Below are positions 35,098-43,992 of a stretch of DNA of 64,000 nt, piece after piece. Both the position numbers and the translations under genes were made by a program. Source of the DNA: Kibdelosporangium philippinense (GTDB lineage Bacteria > Actinomycetota > Actinomycetes > Mycobacteriales > Pseudonocardiaceae). Under the pieces are notes generated by a model that worked only from the letters and a program-made list of their open reading frames with translations, ran no database searches and had not been told where the DNA came from. Within the stretch, counting starts at the first letter, position 1, and each line of letters opens with the position of its first letter. The stretch spans positions 1,468,501-1,532,500 of the forward strand of contig NZ_JAJVCN010000004.1 in the NCBI RefSeq assembly GCF_021390435.2. Reading direction: 5' to 3'.

Positions 35098-37340
35098 GAG
35101 CGCTCCTCCAGCGCGGCGACGATACTTTCCGGAGTCATCGGCAGCTTGGTCAACCGGATGCCCAAGGCGTCCCGGATGGCGTTGCCGATCGCGGGCGCGA
35201 CGCCGAGAATCCCGGTCTCGCCAACGCCCTTGGCGCCGAATGGGCCACTTGTGTGCGGGCTCTCCACCACGATCGGGGTCAGCCGCTCCGGCAGGTCCCG
35301 AATGGACGGCAGCTGGTAGTCCAGCAGCGTCCCGTTGATCAACTGGCCCTGGTCGATCACCAGTTGGTCGAACAACGCGTGCCCGATGCCCATGATCGCC
35401 GCGCCGGAGAGCTGCTGCTCGACCAGCAATGGGTTGATGGCCTTGCCGACGTCACCCGCGACGGCCAGATGATCGATCTTCACCCGCCCGGTGGCAGTGT
35501 CCACAGAGATCTTCACGCCGACCGCCCCGGCGAACCAGTGCTCGGTCACCTTCTCCGAGCGCCCGGTTTCCTTGTCATACGGAACCCACGAGGACGTGTA
35601 GTTTGCCTCAGTGGTCACGGTGGCGCCGCGTGCTCCAAAGTGTCCTCGGATCAGCTCGGGAATCCCGGCGGGGTCGTAGCTGCCGCTGAACAACTCGGTG
35701 AGCTTGGCGCGCATGGCTTCCGCGACTCGGCGTACCGCATTGCCTGTGTGGTAGGTGGAACGGCTGCCCGCGGTGATTGTGTCGTAGGGCGTCACGTCAG
35801 TGTCCGCTTTGACCACATGCACGCGGGCACTGTCCAGTTCGAGGACGTCCGCGACTATCTGGGCCATGATCGTGTCACTGCCCTGTCCCATGTCCACAGT
35901 GGAAATCATCAGGGTCGCTGACCCGTCCTGATTCAGCTGCAGCACGGCATTCGCGATCGTCGGCGTCAGCACGGCTTTCACGCCGACGGCCACGCCCTTG
36001 CCGCGACGGATCCGCCCGGTGCCACGGTCGAGAGGCGCGTCCCAGTCGATGGCCTCAGCCACGGCGTCGAGACAGCCGACGAAGTCCGCACTGTGCATTT
36101 TGGTGCCCATAGGCGCGATGTCGCCCTCGCGCAGCAAATGCCGCAGCCGGAAGCGATACGGGTCCTCGCCAAGTTCGTGCGCCAGCTCGTCGATCAACGT
36201 CTCGTGCGACCAAGTCACTTGCGGCACACCGAAACCGCGGAACGGCCCGGCCGAAGGTTTGTTGGTGTAGACGCACCGCGAGTGGATCGTCGCATTGGCC
36301 ACTTTGTACGGACCTGCGGCGATCATCCCGGACTTCGCCGTGATGCGCGGGCCGACATCGGCGAACGCGCCGGTGTCGTAAGCGACATCCGCGTTCGCGG
36401 CTATCAACTCGCCATTCTCGTCAGCGGTCAACGACGAGGTCACGGCCGCGCCATGCCGCGTGGTCAGCAGGAAAGCTTCCTCCCGCGACGCCACAATCCG
36501 GACTTTGCGCTGGAAAAGCCACGCCAGGGCAGCGGCAAGGGGCTCGAGCCGGTCGTACATCTTGGCGCCGAAGCTCCCACCCAACGGCCGGGTCATCACG
36601 CGGACCCGGCTGAGCGGCACATCCAGCAGGTCAGAGATGGTCTGCCGGACGTACGACGGGGTCTGGGTGGTGGTGAGCATCTCCAGCCTGTCGCCTTCGA
36701 CCCAGGCGACCGTGCACGGCAGTTCAATCGGCACGTGATGCGTCGGCGGCGCCCAGAATTCGCCTCGGACCGTGTGCGGCCCTTCCGCCTTGGCGTCCCC
36801 GGTGCGCAGGTTGTACTCGTAGTTCACGTTCGTGTCGCGTACGCCCCGCAGATGCCGCAAGTCCCCGAACACCGCCGAGGGCTTGAGTTCCTCGTGCACG
36901 AACGACTTACCGGCCAGCGCGGTCTTCAAGTCGTAGATCGGGTCCAGTTCGTCGTAGTCGATGTAGATCGCGTCCACGGCAGCGCGCGCGGTCGCGAGGT
37001 CCGCCGCGAGCACGGCGGCGATCGGCTCGCCGACGTATCGCACCTTGTCGTAGGCAAGGGCGGGCTGATCGGCGAACGCGGGGCCGGTCAACAGCCTGTC
37101 GCCGAACTGTTTGTACAGGTCGGCACCGGTGGCTACGGCGTACACGCCGTCCATGGCCAAAGCGTCTTCGACGTGTACCGCCCGGATCGTGGCGTGCGGC
37201 TGGGTGCTGCGGTGTACGGCGACGTGCGCGCACGGGCCCGCTGCCTGGTCTGCGACGTGTCCCAATGCGCCGCGAACTCGTCCCCGCATGTCGAACCGGG
37301 CGCGCCGGTCACCCACGTGGCCTGCGGTTTTGTCAGCCAT
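35094..37340 (-). CDS. molybdopterin subunit of xanthine-dehydrogenase-type hydroxylase
   Basis: The 748-residue protein has Mo-cofactor blocks typical of the xanthine oxidase family, including TRPLGGSFGAKMYDR and AGPFRGFGVPQ near residue 364. The catalytic Glu is in GAKGVGETG near residue 705. It lacks the AYRCSFR active loop of form I CO dehydrogenase, so it is not a CO oxidiser. These enzymes hydroxylate carbons of N-heteroaromatic or aldehyde substrates using water. It sits next to UbiD, suggesting a carboxylated heteroaromatic pathway. Confidence 0.94.
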   Translation of the reverse strand: MADKTAGHVGDRRARFDMRGRVRGALGHVADQAAGPCAHVAVHRSTQPHATIRAVHVEDALAMDGVYAVATGADLYKQFGDRLLTGPAFADQPALAYDKVRYVGEPIAAVLAADLATARAAVDAIYIDYDELDPIYDLKTALAGKSFVHEELKPSAVFGDLRHLRGVRDTNVNYEYNLRTGDAKAEGPHTVRGEFWAPPTHHVPIELPCTVAWVEGDRLEMLTTTQTPSYVRQTISDLLDVPLSRVRVMTRPLGGSFGAKMYDRLEPLAAALAWLFQRKVRIVASREEAFLLTTRHGAAVTSSLTADENGELIAANADVAYDTGAFADVGPRITAKSGMIAAGPYKVANATIHSRCVYTNKPSAGPFRGFGVPQVTWSHETLIDELAHELGEDPYRFRLRHLLREGDIAPMGTKMHSADFVGCLDAVAEAIDWDAPLDRGTGRIRRGKGVAVGVKAVLTPTIANAVLQLNQDGSATLMISTVDMGQGSDTIMAQIVADVLELDSARVHVVKADTDVTPYDTITAGSRSTYHTGNAVRRVAEAMRAKLTELFSGSYDPAGIPELIRGHFGARGATVTTEANYTSSWVPYDKETGRSEKVTEHWFAGAVGVKISVDTATGRVKIDHLAVAGDVGKAINPLLVEQQLSGAAIMGIGHALFDQLVIDQGQLINGTLLDYQLPSIRDLPERLTPIVVESPHTSGPFGAKGVGETGILGVAPAIGNAIRDALGIRLTKLPMTPESIVAALEERS

Positions 37341-38169
37341 CTGCCAGGTCCTTCCACGCGCTGCGAACGGCGTCCTCCACGGCGATCCGGCCGAGCCTGC
37401 GCTTGTAGGCCACGCTGCCACGGACGTCCGGGATCGGGTCGAGCGCCGGATCGACGGCCGTCAAAGCCGCGTCGACCGCTTCTTGATCAGTCAAACCAGT
37501 GGCATCGAACGACACAAAACGCGGCACAGGAGCGAGCGCGCCAAGGCCGATGCGCACCTCGCGGCGAGGAGAATCCACGACCAGCACGGCAGCGGAGGCA
37601 CACGGCCAGTCGTTCTCGCTGAGGCTGCTGTACTTCACGAACCGCCCGGAACCCGTTGGCTGGGTGGGAATACGCACAGCCGTGACCATCTCGTCCGGTG
37701 TGAGCGCGGTTTGCTGGAAGTCCACGAAGAACTCGCGTGCCGGGATCCGACGGGTGCCGCGAGTAGACGTCGCGTCGATCGTGGCGTTCAGCACAAGCAA
37801 AGCCGTTGGGGGATCAAGCCTGTAGTCGCCGTGCGCGATGTTCCCGCCGACACTGGCCGTGTTGCGCACGCGCGGGTTTGCCACGAGATGGTAGGCAGAG
37901 GCCGCAAGGGGAGAGGTCGCGCGGACGCGCTCGTCTGTCTCCATGCGACGGACGGTCACCATCGGGCCGACGCTGAGTCCATTGTGGTCGGCTGTGATCT
38001 CGCGCAGCCGTGGGATCCTGGACAGGTCGACGAAGTTGTCGGCGAACAGGATGCCTTGTTTGATCAGGATCTGGATCGCCGTGCCGCCGCCGTAGACCAT
38101 CGGATTGTCAAGGGATGCCAGCAGGGAGCACGCTTCGGTGAGCGTTTCGGGCCGGTACAGCTTGGGCAT
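37333..38169 (-). CDS. FAD-binding subunit of molybdenum hydroxylase (CoxM-like)
   Basis: The 278-residue protein has MVYGGGTAIQILIKQG and NTASVGGNIAHGDYRLDPPT, the two FAD-binding loops of the CoxM/XdhB family, and a CO-dehydrogenase flavoprotein C-terminal domain. ATG 38169 abuts the CoxG stop (TGATG). It passes electrons from the Fe-S subunit to an acceptor. Confidence 0.94.
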   Translation of the reverse strand: MPKLYRPETLTEACSLLASLDNPMVYGGGTAIQILIKQGILFADNFVDLSRIPRLREITADHNGLSVGPMVTVRRMETDERVRATSPLAASAYHLVANPRVRNTASVGGNIAHGDYRLDPPTALLVLNATIDATSTRGTRRIPAREFFVDFQQTALTPDEMVTAVRIPTQPTGSGRFVKYSSLSENDWPCASAAVLVVDSPRREVRIGLGALAPVPRFVSFDATGLTDQEAVDAALTAVDPALDPIPDVRGSVAYKRRLGRIAVEDAVRSAWKDLADG

Positions 38170-38747
38170 CAACGCCGCCTCAGCCACGCGATCAACGCGA
38201 CAACAGCGATGACCGCGGCCGCGATCGGCAAGGCTCGTGAATTCTTCTTGGCCGGTAGGACTTCCGGCTCGACGACCGCCTCCGGCTCGCCGCCGATGAC
38301 GCGGGCCAAGGATTTGGCGAACTCCAGCTCCACTTCCCGGCTGCGTCTGCGGATGATCGGCTCGCCGAGCCTGCCGAGCTTGCCCCACAGTGCCATTTCC
38401 ATCTGATAGCCGATGATCGAGTTGTCCGTCCCGTCTGGCCGGACGGTCAGCGTGGCGTCGATCTTGATCGAGCTGCCCAGCTTGCGGTCCTCGCCCTTGA
38501 GCACCGCGTTCACCTCGGCGGGAGTGTCGTCGCCTGGCTCAGTGACCGACTGGATGGCCGCCGAGAACGCGGCGGAGAACCGTACGTGGGCGATCTCGTT
38601 GACCAATAACCCTCGGTACGTGCTGTCGTCGACGCGCGTGAGTTCCGTGCAGCCGGGGATGCACGACCGCATCGTGTCCGGGTCGAACAACAGCGGGAAC
38701 ACCTTGCCTGGCGGCGCGGGTACGGGAAATTCGGACGCGAGCTTCAT
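38169..38747 (-). CDS. coxG: CoxG-like SRPBCC protein with C-terminal membrane anchor
   Basis: The 192-residue protein has the CoxG polyketide-cyclase/START-like fold (PPGKVFPLLFDPDTMRSCIPGC). It ends with a transmembrane helix and an Arg-rich tail. CoxG proteins assist maturation or membrane docking of molybdenum hydroxylases. It is the first gene of the operon. Its presence supports a membrane-attached enzyme complex. Confidence 0.9.
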   Translation of the reverse strand: MKLASEFPVPAPPGKVFPLLFDPDTMRSCIPGCTELTRVDDSTYRGLLVNEIAHVRFSAAFSAAIQSVTEPGDDTPAEVNAVLKGEDRKLGSSIKIDATLTVRPDGTDNSIIGYQMEMALWGKLGRLGEPIIRRRSREVELEFAKSLARVIGGEPEAVVEPEVLPAKKNSRALPIAAAVIAVVALIAWLRRR

Positions 38748-38897
38748 GGGATGCCTCTAGACCGTTGGAGAAGACAACCAATCCTTCATAGAGGACAGTA
38801 AGAGTGCGGCCTGGCGGGTGTCAACTACCTCGGTGATAGCGGTTGAGCTGCGGATATGATCATCCGAACCCGCTGCGTAACCGAATCGAATCAGGTC

Positions 38898-38928
38898 TTG
38901 ACGCTCGTTTCGGCGGCTACCTACTATC
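38898..38928 (+). promoter_or_regulatory. putative promoter of uptake operon
   Basis: TTGACG (38898-38903) and TACTAT (38923-38928) are separated by 19 bp, slightly long, and a second -10-like TATACG is at 38953-38958. The near-palindrome GGATATGATCATCC at 38853-38866 may be an IclR site. AGGAG at 38962-38966 precedes the ATG at 38973. Confidence 0.4.
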
Positions 38929-38972
38929 CGCTCCACAGGACAGGCTGTTCGATATACGGGTCAGGAGTCCCT

Positions 38973-39938
38973 ATGGTCAGCACACGTCTCACCCTCATCG
39001 CCGGGGTCGTGGCGACGATCGCCTTAGCCAGCTGCGGCGCGGGCGGAGGCACCGGGGCTTCCGGTGGAGGTGATCCAAGGACACTGCGGATCGCGCACAA
39101 CTCGAACGCTGCCGCGCTGCCCGTCCGGGTCGCTGAAGCGAAGGGCATCTTCGCCAAGCACAACCTGAAAGTGCAGCTGACCAAGGTAGAAAACCTCGGC
39201 ACCCTGCCCGGCGCTGTCGGCAAATCCTTCGACGTAGCGCTGTCCGTGCCAACAACCCTGATCACCGCGGCCCAACAAGGCATCCCGGTAGCGCAGGTGG
39301 CCGGGGCCACAGTGGACATCGAGCAGAACCCGACCGCTTTCCTGATCGGATCCCGCAAGGCGGGTGTGTCGAAACCCAAGGACCTGGAAGGAAAAACCCT
39401 GGGAGTGCTCGTGGAAACCGGCACAACCCACGTGGCGACCAAGGCGTGGCTGAAACATGAAGGCGTCGACCTGTCCGCAGTGAAGATCGTGCAAGTGGAC
39501 GGACCCGCGCAGGCCGATCAACTGTCGTCAGGCCGGATCGACGCAGTCGAGACGGTGATGCCGTTCGCCACCAACATCTTGCGCAATCCGGACGCGGCCG
39601 ACCTCGGGGACCCGTACCTGAAACTCGCGCCAGAACTCTCGGCCATCCTGTGGATAGCGCAGCGGGACTTCGCCAGCAAGCAACCCGAGGTGATCAAGGA
39701 CTTCCGTGCCGCGCTGGATGAAGCCCAGACCTTCATCGCACAGAACGACAAGGAAGCCCGCCAGGTGCTCAAGGACTACACCGGCCTGCCGGACGCGGTG
39801 ATCGCGGGCACGAAGCTGCCGACGTACACCAGCGAGGTCCGGTCCGAGGACCTGCAGGTCTGGCTGGACACCATGCGCGAGGTCGACAATTTCAAGACGG
39901 ATATGGACCTGAAAACCCTTGTCGCCCGGCAGAACTGA
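38973..39938 (+). CDS. ABC transporter substrate-binding lipoprotein (NMT1/SsuA-like)
   Basis: The 321-residue protein has a lipoprotein signal (TIALASC) and an NMT1-type binding fold: RIAHNSNAAALPVRVAEAKGIF, then LGVLVETGTTHVATKAWL. This class binds sulfonates, thiamine precursors, nitriles or aromatic acids. It is divergent from the UbiD/hydroxylase operon, so the ligand is probably its substrate. Confidence 0.93.
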   Translation: MVSTRLTLIAGVVATIALASCGAGGGTGASGGGDPRTLRIAHNSNAAALPVRVAEAKGIFAKHNLKVQLTKVENLGTLPGAVGKSFDVALSVPTTLITAAQQGIPVAQVAGATVDIEQNPTAFLIGSRKAGVSKPKDLEGKTLGVLVETGTTHVATKAWLKHEGVDLSAVKIVQVDGPAQADQLSSGRIDAVETVMPFATNILRNPDAADLGDPYLKLAPELSAILWIAQRDFASKQPEVIKDFRAALDEAQTFIAQNDKEARQVLKDYTGLPDAVIAGTKLPTYTSEVRSEDLQVWLDTMREVDNFKTDMDLKTLVARQN

Positions 39939-39964
39939 GCACGCGAAGAGTACCGGCGGAAGGC

Positions 39965-40756
39965 ATGACTGTGACTTCAGAGTTGACCGAGCAGAGCCTG
40001 GCCTGCCAGGACGTCGCCGTGACCCTGCCTGGTGCGTCCGGTCCCATCGATATCCTGCGAGACGTCCGGTTCTCCGTGGCCAAGGGCGAATTCGTCTCAA
40101 TCCTCGGCACGTCCGGCACGGGCAAGACCACCCTGCTGCGGGTGCTCGGCGGGTTGCTGGCGGCGTCCGCGGGCAAGGTTTCCTGGCATGGCGTCGACGT
40201 GACTGGTCCGCCTGCGGGTGTGGTGACTGTGTTCCAGGATTACACGCATTCCCTGCTGCCGTGGCGGACTGTGCGGCGCAATGTTGCCCTTGGCATCGAA
40301 TCCCAGTGTTCACGGGAAGAACGAGACTCTCGGGTGGACGCCGCGTTGAGCATGGTCGGCCTGGAGAAACGGGCGGACGAGTATCCGTGGCGGCTTTCCG
40401 GTGGCATGCAACAACGTGTCCAGATTGCCCGTGCGTTGGCGATGAAACCGCAAGTTTTGCTGATGGACGAGCCGTTCGGTGCCCTTGACGCCATGACGAA
40501 AGCGTCCTTACAGGACCAGATGCAACAGGTACAGGAACTGACTGGGACAACCATTGTCTTCGTCACGCACGATGTCGAAGAAGCCGTCTACCTCAGCGAC
40601 CGTGTTCTCGTGTTGCATGGCAGTCCGGCGAACATCGGTCTGTCTCTTGAGATTCCCTTGGAACGACCGCGTCATCAGGTGAGTACCAAGGAAGATCTGA
40701 GCTATCTCGAACTGCGGCACCGCGTCTACGAGGCATTGGGGCACGGGCATGGCTGA
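39965..40756 (+). CDS. ABC transporter ATP-binding protein (SsuB/TauB-like)
   Basis: The 263-residue ATPase has Walker A GTSGTGKTT, Q-loop VFQDYTHSLLPW, signature LSGGMQQRV, and Walker B VLLMDEPFGALD with the H-loop His in VTHDVEEA. The type matches the taurine/nitrate/aromatic importers that use an NMT1-like binding protein. It overlaps the first permease by 8 bp. Confidence 0.95.
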   Translation: MTVTSELTEQSLACQDVAVTLPGASGPIDILRDVRFSVAKGEFVSILGTSGTGKTTLLRVLGGLLAASAGKVSWHGVDVTGPPAGVVTVFQDYTHSLLPWRTVRRNVALGIESQCSREERDSRVDAALSMVGLEKRADEYPWRLSGGMQQRVQIARALAMKPQVLLMDEPFGALDAMTKASLQDQMQQVQELTGTTIVFVTHDVEEAVYLSDRVLVLHGSPANIGLSLEIPLERPRHQVSTKEDLSYLELRHRVYEALGHGHG

Positions 40757-41525
40757 ATTATGGCGCCGCATCAACGTTGTCGGCGTGGCGGTCTTCGTGC
40801 TCGGTCTTGTCGTGTGGGAAGTCGGTGTCCGCAGTGGACTTCTTGACTTCGCCTACTTGCCGCAACCATCCGATGTGGTCAGTGGACTGGCCGAATTGGT
40901 CAGTACCGGTGAACTGCAAACCGCGCTCACCCACACCCTCACCGCGGCGTTGACCGGCTGGCTGTTGGCCGGTGTTACGGGTGTTGTGGCGGGCAGTGTG
41001 CTGGGGCTGGTTCGGCCGGTCTGGCGGTATTCGATGGCCAGCCTTGAGGCGCTGCGGGCGTTGCCGATCGTGGCGTTCGTGCCGGTAGCAGTCCTGATCT
41101 TCGGTTTCTCCGCGCAGATGGAGGTCGTGGTCGCGTGGTACGCCGCGCTGTGGCCGATCCTGTTGAACACCATCAACGGAATGGGTACCGAGCAGCGGAT
41201 GCTCGAATCCGGCAGCGTGCTGCGGCTGTCCAAGGCCGCTGTGCTGTGGAAGATCCGGCTGCCCGCGGCCACCCCGATGATTGTCGTGGGGTTGCGGCTG
41301 GGACTGTCCATTTCGCTCGTGCTCACGCTCGTTGCCGAGATGACTGGGAATCCGGCTGGGCTTGGGTTCGTGCTGGTTTCCAAGGCGCAGGCGTTACGGC
41401 CGGATGAGATGTTCGCCGGGGTCGTGGTGATCGGTGTCGCCGGTATCGTCCTGAATGGACTTGTCATGGGCCTGGCCCGGTTGGTTTTCCGTGGCCAGAT
41501 GGCCGCTGCCGGGGAGGCACAGTGA
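40749..41525 (+). CDS. ABC transporter permease (SsuC-like), first copy
   Basis: The 258-residue permease has about six helices, starting VVGVAVFVLGLVVWEVGV, and a BPD-transport EAA loop (ESGSVLRLSKAAVLWKIRLPAATP). It pairs with the second permease gene, giving a heterodimeric channel. ATG overlaps the ATPase stop by 8 bp. Confidence 0.94.
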   Translation: MAELWRRINVVGVAVFVLGLVVWEVGVRSGLLDFAYLPQPSDVVSGLAELVSTGELQTALTHTLTAALTGWLLAGVTGVVAGSVLGLVRPVWRYSMASLEALRALPIVAFVPVAVLIFGFSAQMEVVVAWYAALWPILLNTINGMGTEQRMLESGSVLRLSKAAVLWKIRLPAATPMIVVGLRLGLSISLVLTLVAEMTGNPAGLGFVLVSKAQALRPDEMFAGVVVIGVAGIVLNGLVMGLARLVFRGQMAAAGEAQ

Positions 41526-42265
41526 AAAGCACACCGGTAAGGGGACTGTTACCGCTCGTAGTCCTGCTTGGACTGTGGCAGCTTTTCGGCGACCCGGAAT
41601 CGCCGTACTTCCCGCCGCCCAGCGAATGGGTGTCGGCCGTGCAGCCGTTGGTGGACAACAGCACGCTGTGGGACGCGATCGGGGCAACCGCGCTGACGTT
41701 CCTCCTCGGCCTGGTCCTGGCGACCGTGATCGGTTCAGCCGTGGGGACGGTTGTCGGAGCCAGCAAGCCGGTGGACCGGGCACTGAGCCCCAGCCTGGAG
41801 TTCCTGCGGGCACTGCCTGCGGCCTCGCTGGTCCCAGTGGCCGCACTGATCCTTGGCTACACGACGTCGATGAAGCTGGTCGTGGTCGTACTGCCAGCAA
41901 CGTGGCCGATCCTGCTCGCCTGCCGGACCGCCCGACGCTCGCTGAGCCCAGTTTTGCTGGACGTGCCCAAGACGCTGGGACTGTCCAGATGGGAACGGGT
42001 CACCAAGATCCTCACGCCCGCTCTGCTGCCAGCCGTGCTGTTGGGTGTCCGGGTGGCTGCGCCGCTGGCGTTGATCATCACCTTGCTGGTGGAGATCATC
42101 ACGAGGGTTGACGGGCTTGGCGCGGTTCTCGGCGCTGCCCAGGCGAATTTCCTGTCCGCGCAGGTCTACGGGCTGCTTGTGGTGACCGGTGTGCTGGGAT
42201 ACGTGGTGAACTGGATCGTCACAAGGGGAGAGACCGCGATCAGCGGACGGATGCGTCCGAACTAG
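41522..42265 (+). CDS. ABC transporter permease (SsuC-like), second copy
   Basis: The 247-residue permease has helices and an EAA loop (LDVPKTLGLSRWERVTKILTPALLPA) like the first. Its GTG start overlaps the upstream stop by 4 bp. Two non-identical permeases in one operon are normal for SsuC-type importers with a heterodimer. Confidence 0.94.
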   Translation: MKSTPVRGLLPLVVLLGLWQLFGDPESPYFPPPSEWVSAVQPLVDNSTLWDAIGATALTFLLGLVLATVIGSAVGTVVGASKPVDRALSPSLEFLRALPAASLVPVAALILGYTTSMKLVVVVLPATWPILLACRTARRSLSPVLLDVPKTLGLSRWERVTKILTPALLPAVLLGVRVAAPLALIITLLVEIITRVDGLGAVLGAAQANFLSAQVYGLLVVTGVLGYVVNWIVTRGETAISGRMRPN

Positions 42266-42310
42266 GTGGACCACCAGGGGGAAACAGCGACAATCCTGAG
42301 TGGAGAGAAG

Positions 42311-43621
42311 ATGACCGAGACCGCGGCCCAGCCCCAGCGCTGGTACCAGTCCTTAGACCGGACCCAGTGGCGCGCCCTGATCGCGGCGAATCTGGGTTGG
42401 TTGTTCGACGGCTTCGAGACGTACGCGTTGATCCTCACTGCGGGCGTGGCGCTTCGCGAGCTCGCCCCGGATCAGAACGGCGCGTTCGCGGTCGGCCTGA
42501 CCATCGCGCTGACCCTGCTTGGCTGGGGCGTTGGTGGCATTCTCGGCGGGATCCTCGCGGACTACGTCGGCAGGCGGAAGATCCTGCTGACCGCGATCAC
42601 GTTGTATTCCTTGTTCACGGGCCTGAGCGCGGCGGCGTGGTCGTGGGAGTCGTTCCTGGTGCTCAGGTTCCTGACCGGCATCGCGCTCGGCTCGGAATGG
42701 GGGACCGGCACGTCACTCGTCGCCGAAATGTGGCCCCCGAGCGCCCGCGCCAAGGCCGCCGGGTTGATGCAATGTGGACTCGGCCTTGGCTTCTTCATCG
42801 CATCGGCGTGCTGGAGCTTCATTGCCCCGCTCGGCGAGCATTCCTGGCGGTACATGTTCCTGATCGGAGTGTTGCCCGCGCTGTTCGCTCTGTGGTTGCG
42901 CCGGAGCGTGCCGGAATCCGACCGGTGGGAACGGGTCCGCGATCGTCGCACGGAACTGGCCAGCGGCAGCGAACTGTCCGACAAGGACCGTAACTACCTG
43001 CGGTTCACGGTGCGGCAGATCCTGGCGGACCCCAAGCTGCGCAGGCTGACCGTCCTCGGTTCGATCATGTCGGCCGTGACCACCCTGGCGTGGTGGGGAA
43101 TCTCTACATGGGTGCCCGCGTATGTCGGCAGCGTCGCCCAACGGGAAGGCCTGTCACCGCAGAGCTACGCCAGTACAGCCGGGATGATCTACAACGCGGG
43201 TGCCATCGCCGGGTACATCAGCCTTGGCTTCCTCGCGGACCGGTTCGGTCGCAAGGGGACAGTGTTCCTCTACTTCGGAGCGTCACTGGTGCTGACGCCG
43301 GTGTTGTTCCTGTGGACCCACGACCTGTGGCTGATCCTCGTTTTCTGTGCGGTGAACGGGTTCTTCACCCTCGGCCAGTACACGTGGATGCCGGTGTGGC
43401 TGCCCGAGTTCTACCCGACGCACCTCCGGGGAACCGGGACGTCCTTTGTGTTCAACGCGGCCCGGTTCATCGCCTTTCTCGGCCCGCTCACCGCGGGCAC
43501 GATCATCGCCCAGTTCGGTGGCTACGGCACGGCCGCGACCGTGCTCGGCCTCGTGTACATCGTCGGGATGATCGTGGTGCCGTTCTGCCCGGAGACCCGT
43601 GACCGTCCGCTGCCCGAGTGA
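42311..43621 (+). CDS. MFS transporter (aromatic-acid/sugar-acid:H+ symporter-like)
   Basis: The 436-residue protein has 12 hydrophobic helices with LGWLFDGFETYALIL at helix 1, ADYVGRRKILL after helix 2, and LADRFGRKGTVFLYF after helix 8. The DGFE start is typical of AAHS-type aromatic-acid carriers. ATG 42311 follows GGAGAGAAG. It lies 45 bp after the ABC permease, so the operon has two import routes, perhaps for substrate and a metabolite. Confidence 0.9.
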   Translation: MTETAAQPQRWYQSLDRTQWRALIAANLGWLFDGFETYALILTAGVALRELAPDQNGAFAVGLTIALTLLGWGVGGILGGILADYVGRRKILLTAITLYSLFTGLSAAAWSWESFLVLRFLTGIALGSEWGTGTSLVAEMWPPSARAKAAGLMQCGLGLGFFIASACWSFIAPLGEHSWRYMFLIGVLPALFALWLRRSVPESDRWERVRDRRTELASGSELSDKDRNYLRFTVRQILADPKLRRLTVLGSIMSAVTTLAWWGISTWVPAYVGSVAQREGLSPQSYASTAGMIYNAGAIAGYISLGFLADRFGRKGTVFLYFGASLVLTPVLFLWTHDLWLILVFCAVNGFFTLGQYTWMPVWLPEFYPTHLRGTGTSFVFNAARFIAFLGPLTAGTIIAQFGGYGTAATVLGLVYIVGMIVVPFCPETRDRPLPE

Positions 43622-43859
43622 TCCATATGGCCAATGGCTGATATTGCTTGGTCGCAATAGCAGCCGAAAGAATTCGGTATTCCACCGGTTTGGACCATCG
43701 CGTGCCACCGGCCGGTGTTTTTCGGCCAATTGGAGCAGGGATGGGACGACAGCGCGTGACACCGCTGTACGCCTGCCGGGGAGGTGACAAAACCTGGCGC
43801 GGCGAAATAGTTTCGTTGTGGCGCCGAGACCGTAATTCTGCCACAACCAGGAGGTCGAA

Positions 43860-43922
43860 ATGATCGTCGTCGGTCTGGGTATCTTGGGTATGGTCGGCTG
43901 GTGCTACCACTGCTACTGCTGA
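43860..43922 (+). CDS. 20-residue Cys-rich mini-ORF
   Basis: The ORF encodes MIVVGLGILGMVGWCYHCYC. ATG 43860 is preceded by AACCAGGAGG, one of the best ribosome sites in the window, 4 nt away. A hydrophobic start is followed by three Cys residues in the last six positions. A perfect terminator hairpin lies 31 bp downstream. It is too short for automatic gene calling. It could be a small membrane peptide, a leader peptide or a bioactive peptide precursor; nothing in it decides this. Confidence 0.6.
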   Translation: MIVVGLGILGMVGWCYHCYC

Positions 43923-43953
43923 GTCCTTCCCTCCGCGCACAAGAAATGGGCAC

Positions 43954-43981
43954 GGGCGCCCAGGTTGACCGCTGGGCGCCC
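43954..43981. terminator. hairpin terminator after mini-ORF
   Basis: GGGCGCCCAG (43954-43963) and CTGGGCGCCC (43972-43981) pair perfectly with an 8-nt loop, followed by AAGTCCTTT. The convergent acyltransferase gene ends 12 bp further on, so it can also stop that transcript. Confidence 0.75.
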
Positions 43982-43992
43982 AAGTCCTTTGC

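Noticed and set aside
36093..37622. 509-residue plus-strand ORF
   Set aside because: Antisense to the molybdopterin subunit gene, with no start signal or motif; a shadow frame.
35094..38747. Form I carbon monoxide dehydrogenase
   Set aside because: Gene order CoxG/M/L/S is suggestive, but the AYRCSFR active loop is absent; the loop reads PFRGFGVP as in xanthine-type hydroxylases.
43860..43922. Attenuator leader peptide for a downstream biosynthetic operon
   Set aside because: The hairpin after it is followed by a convergent gene, so there is no same-strand operon to attenuate.
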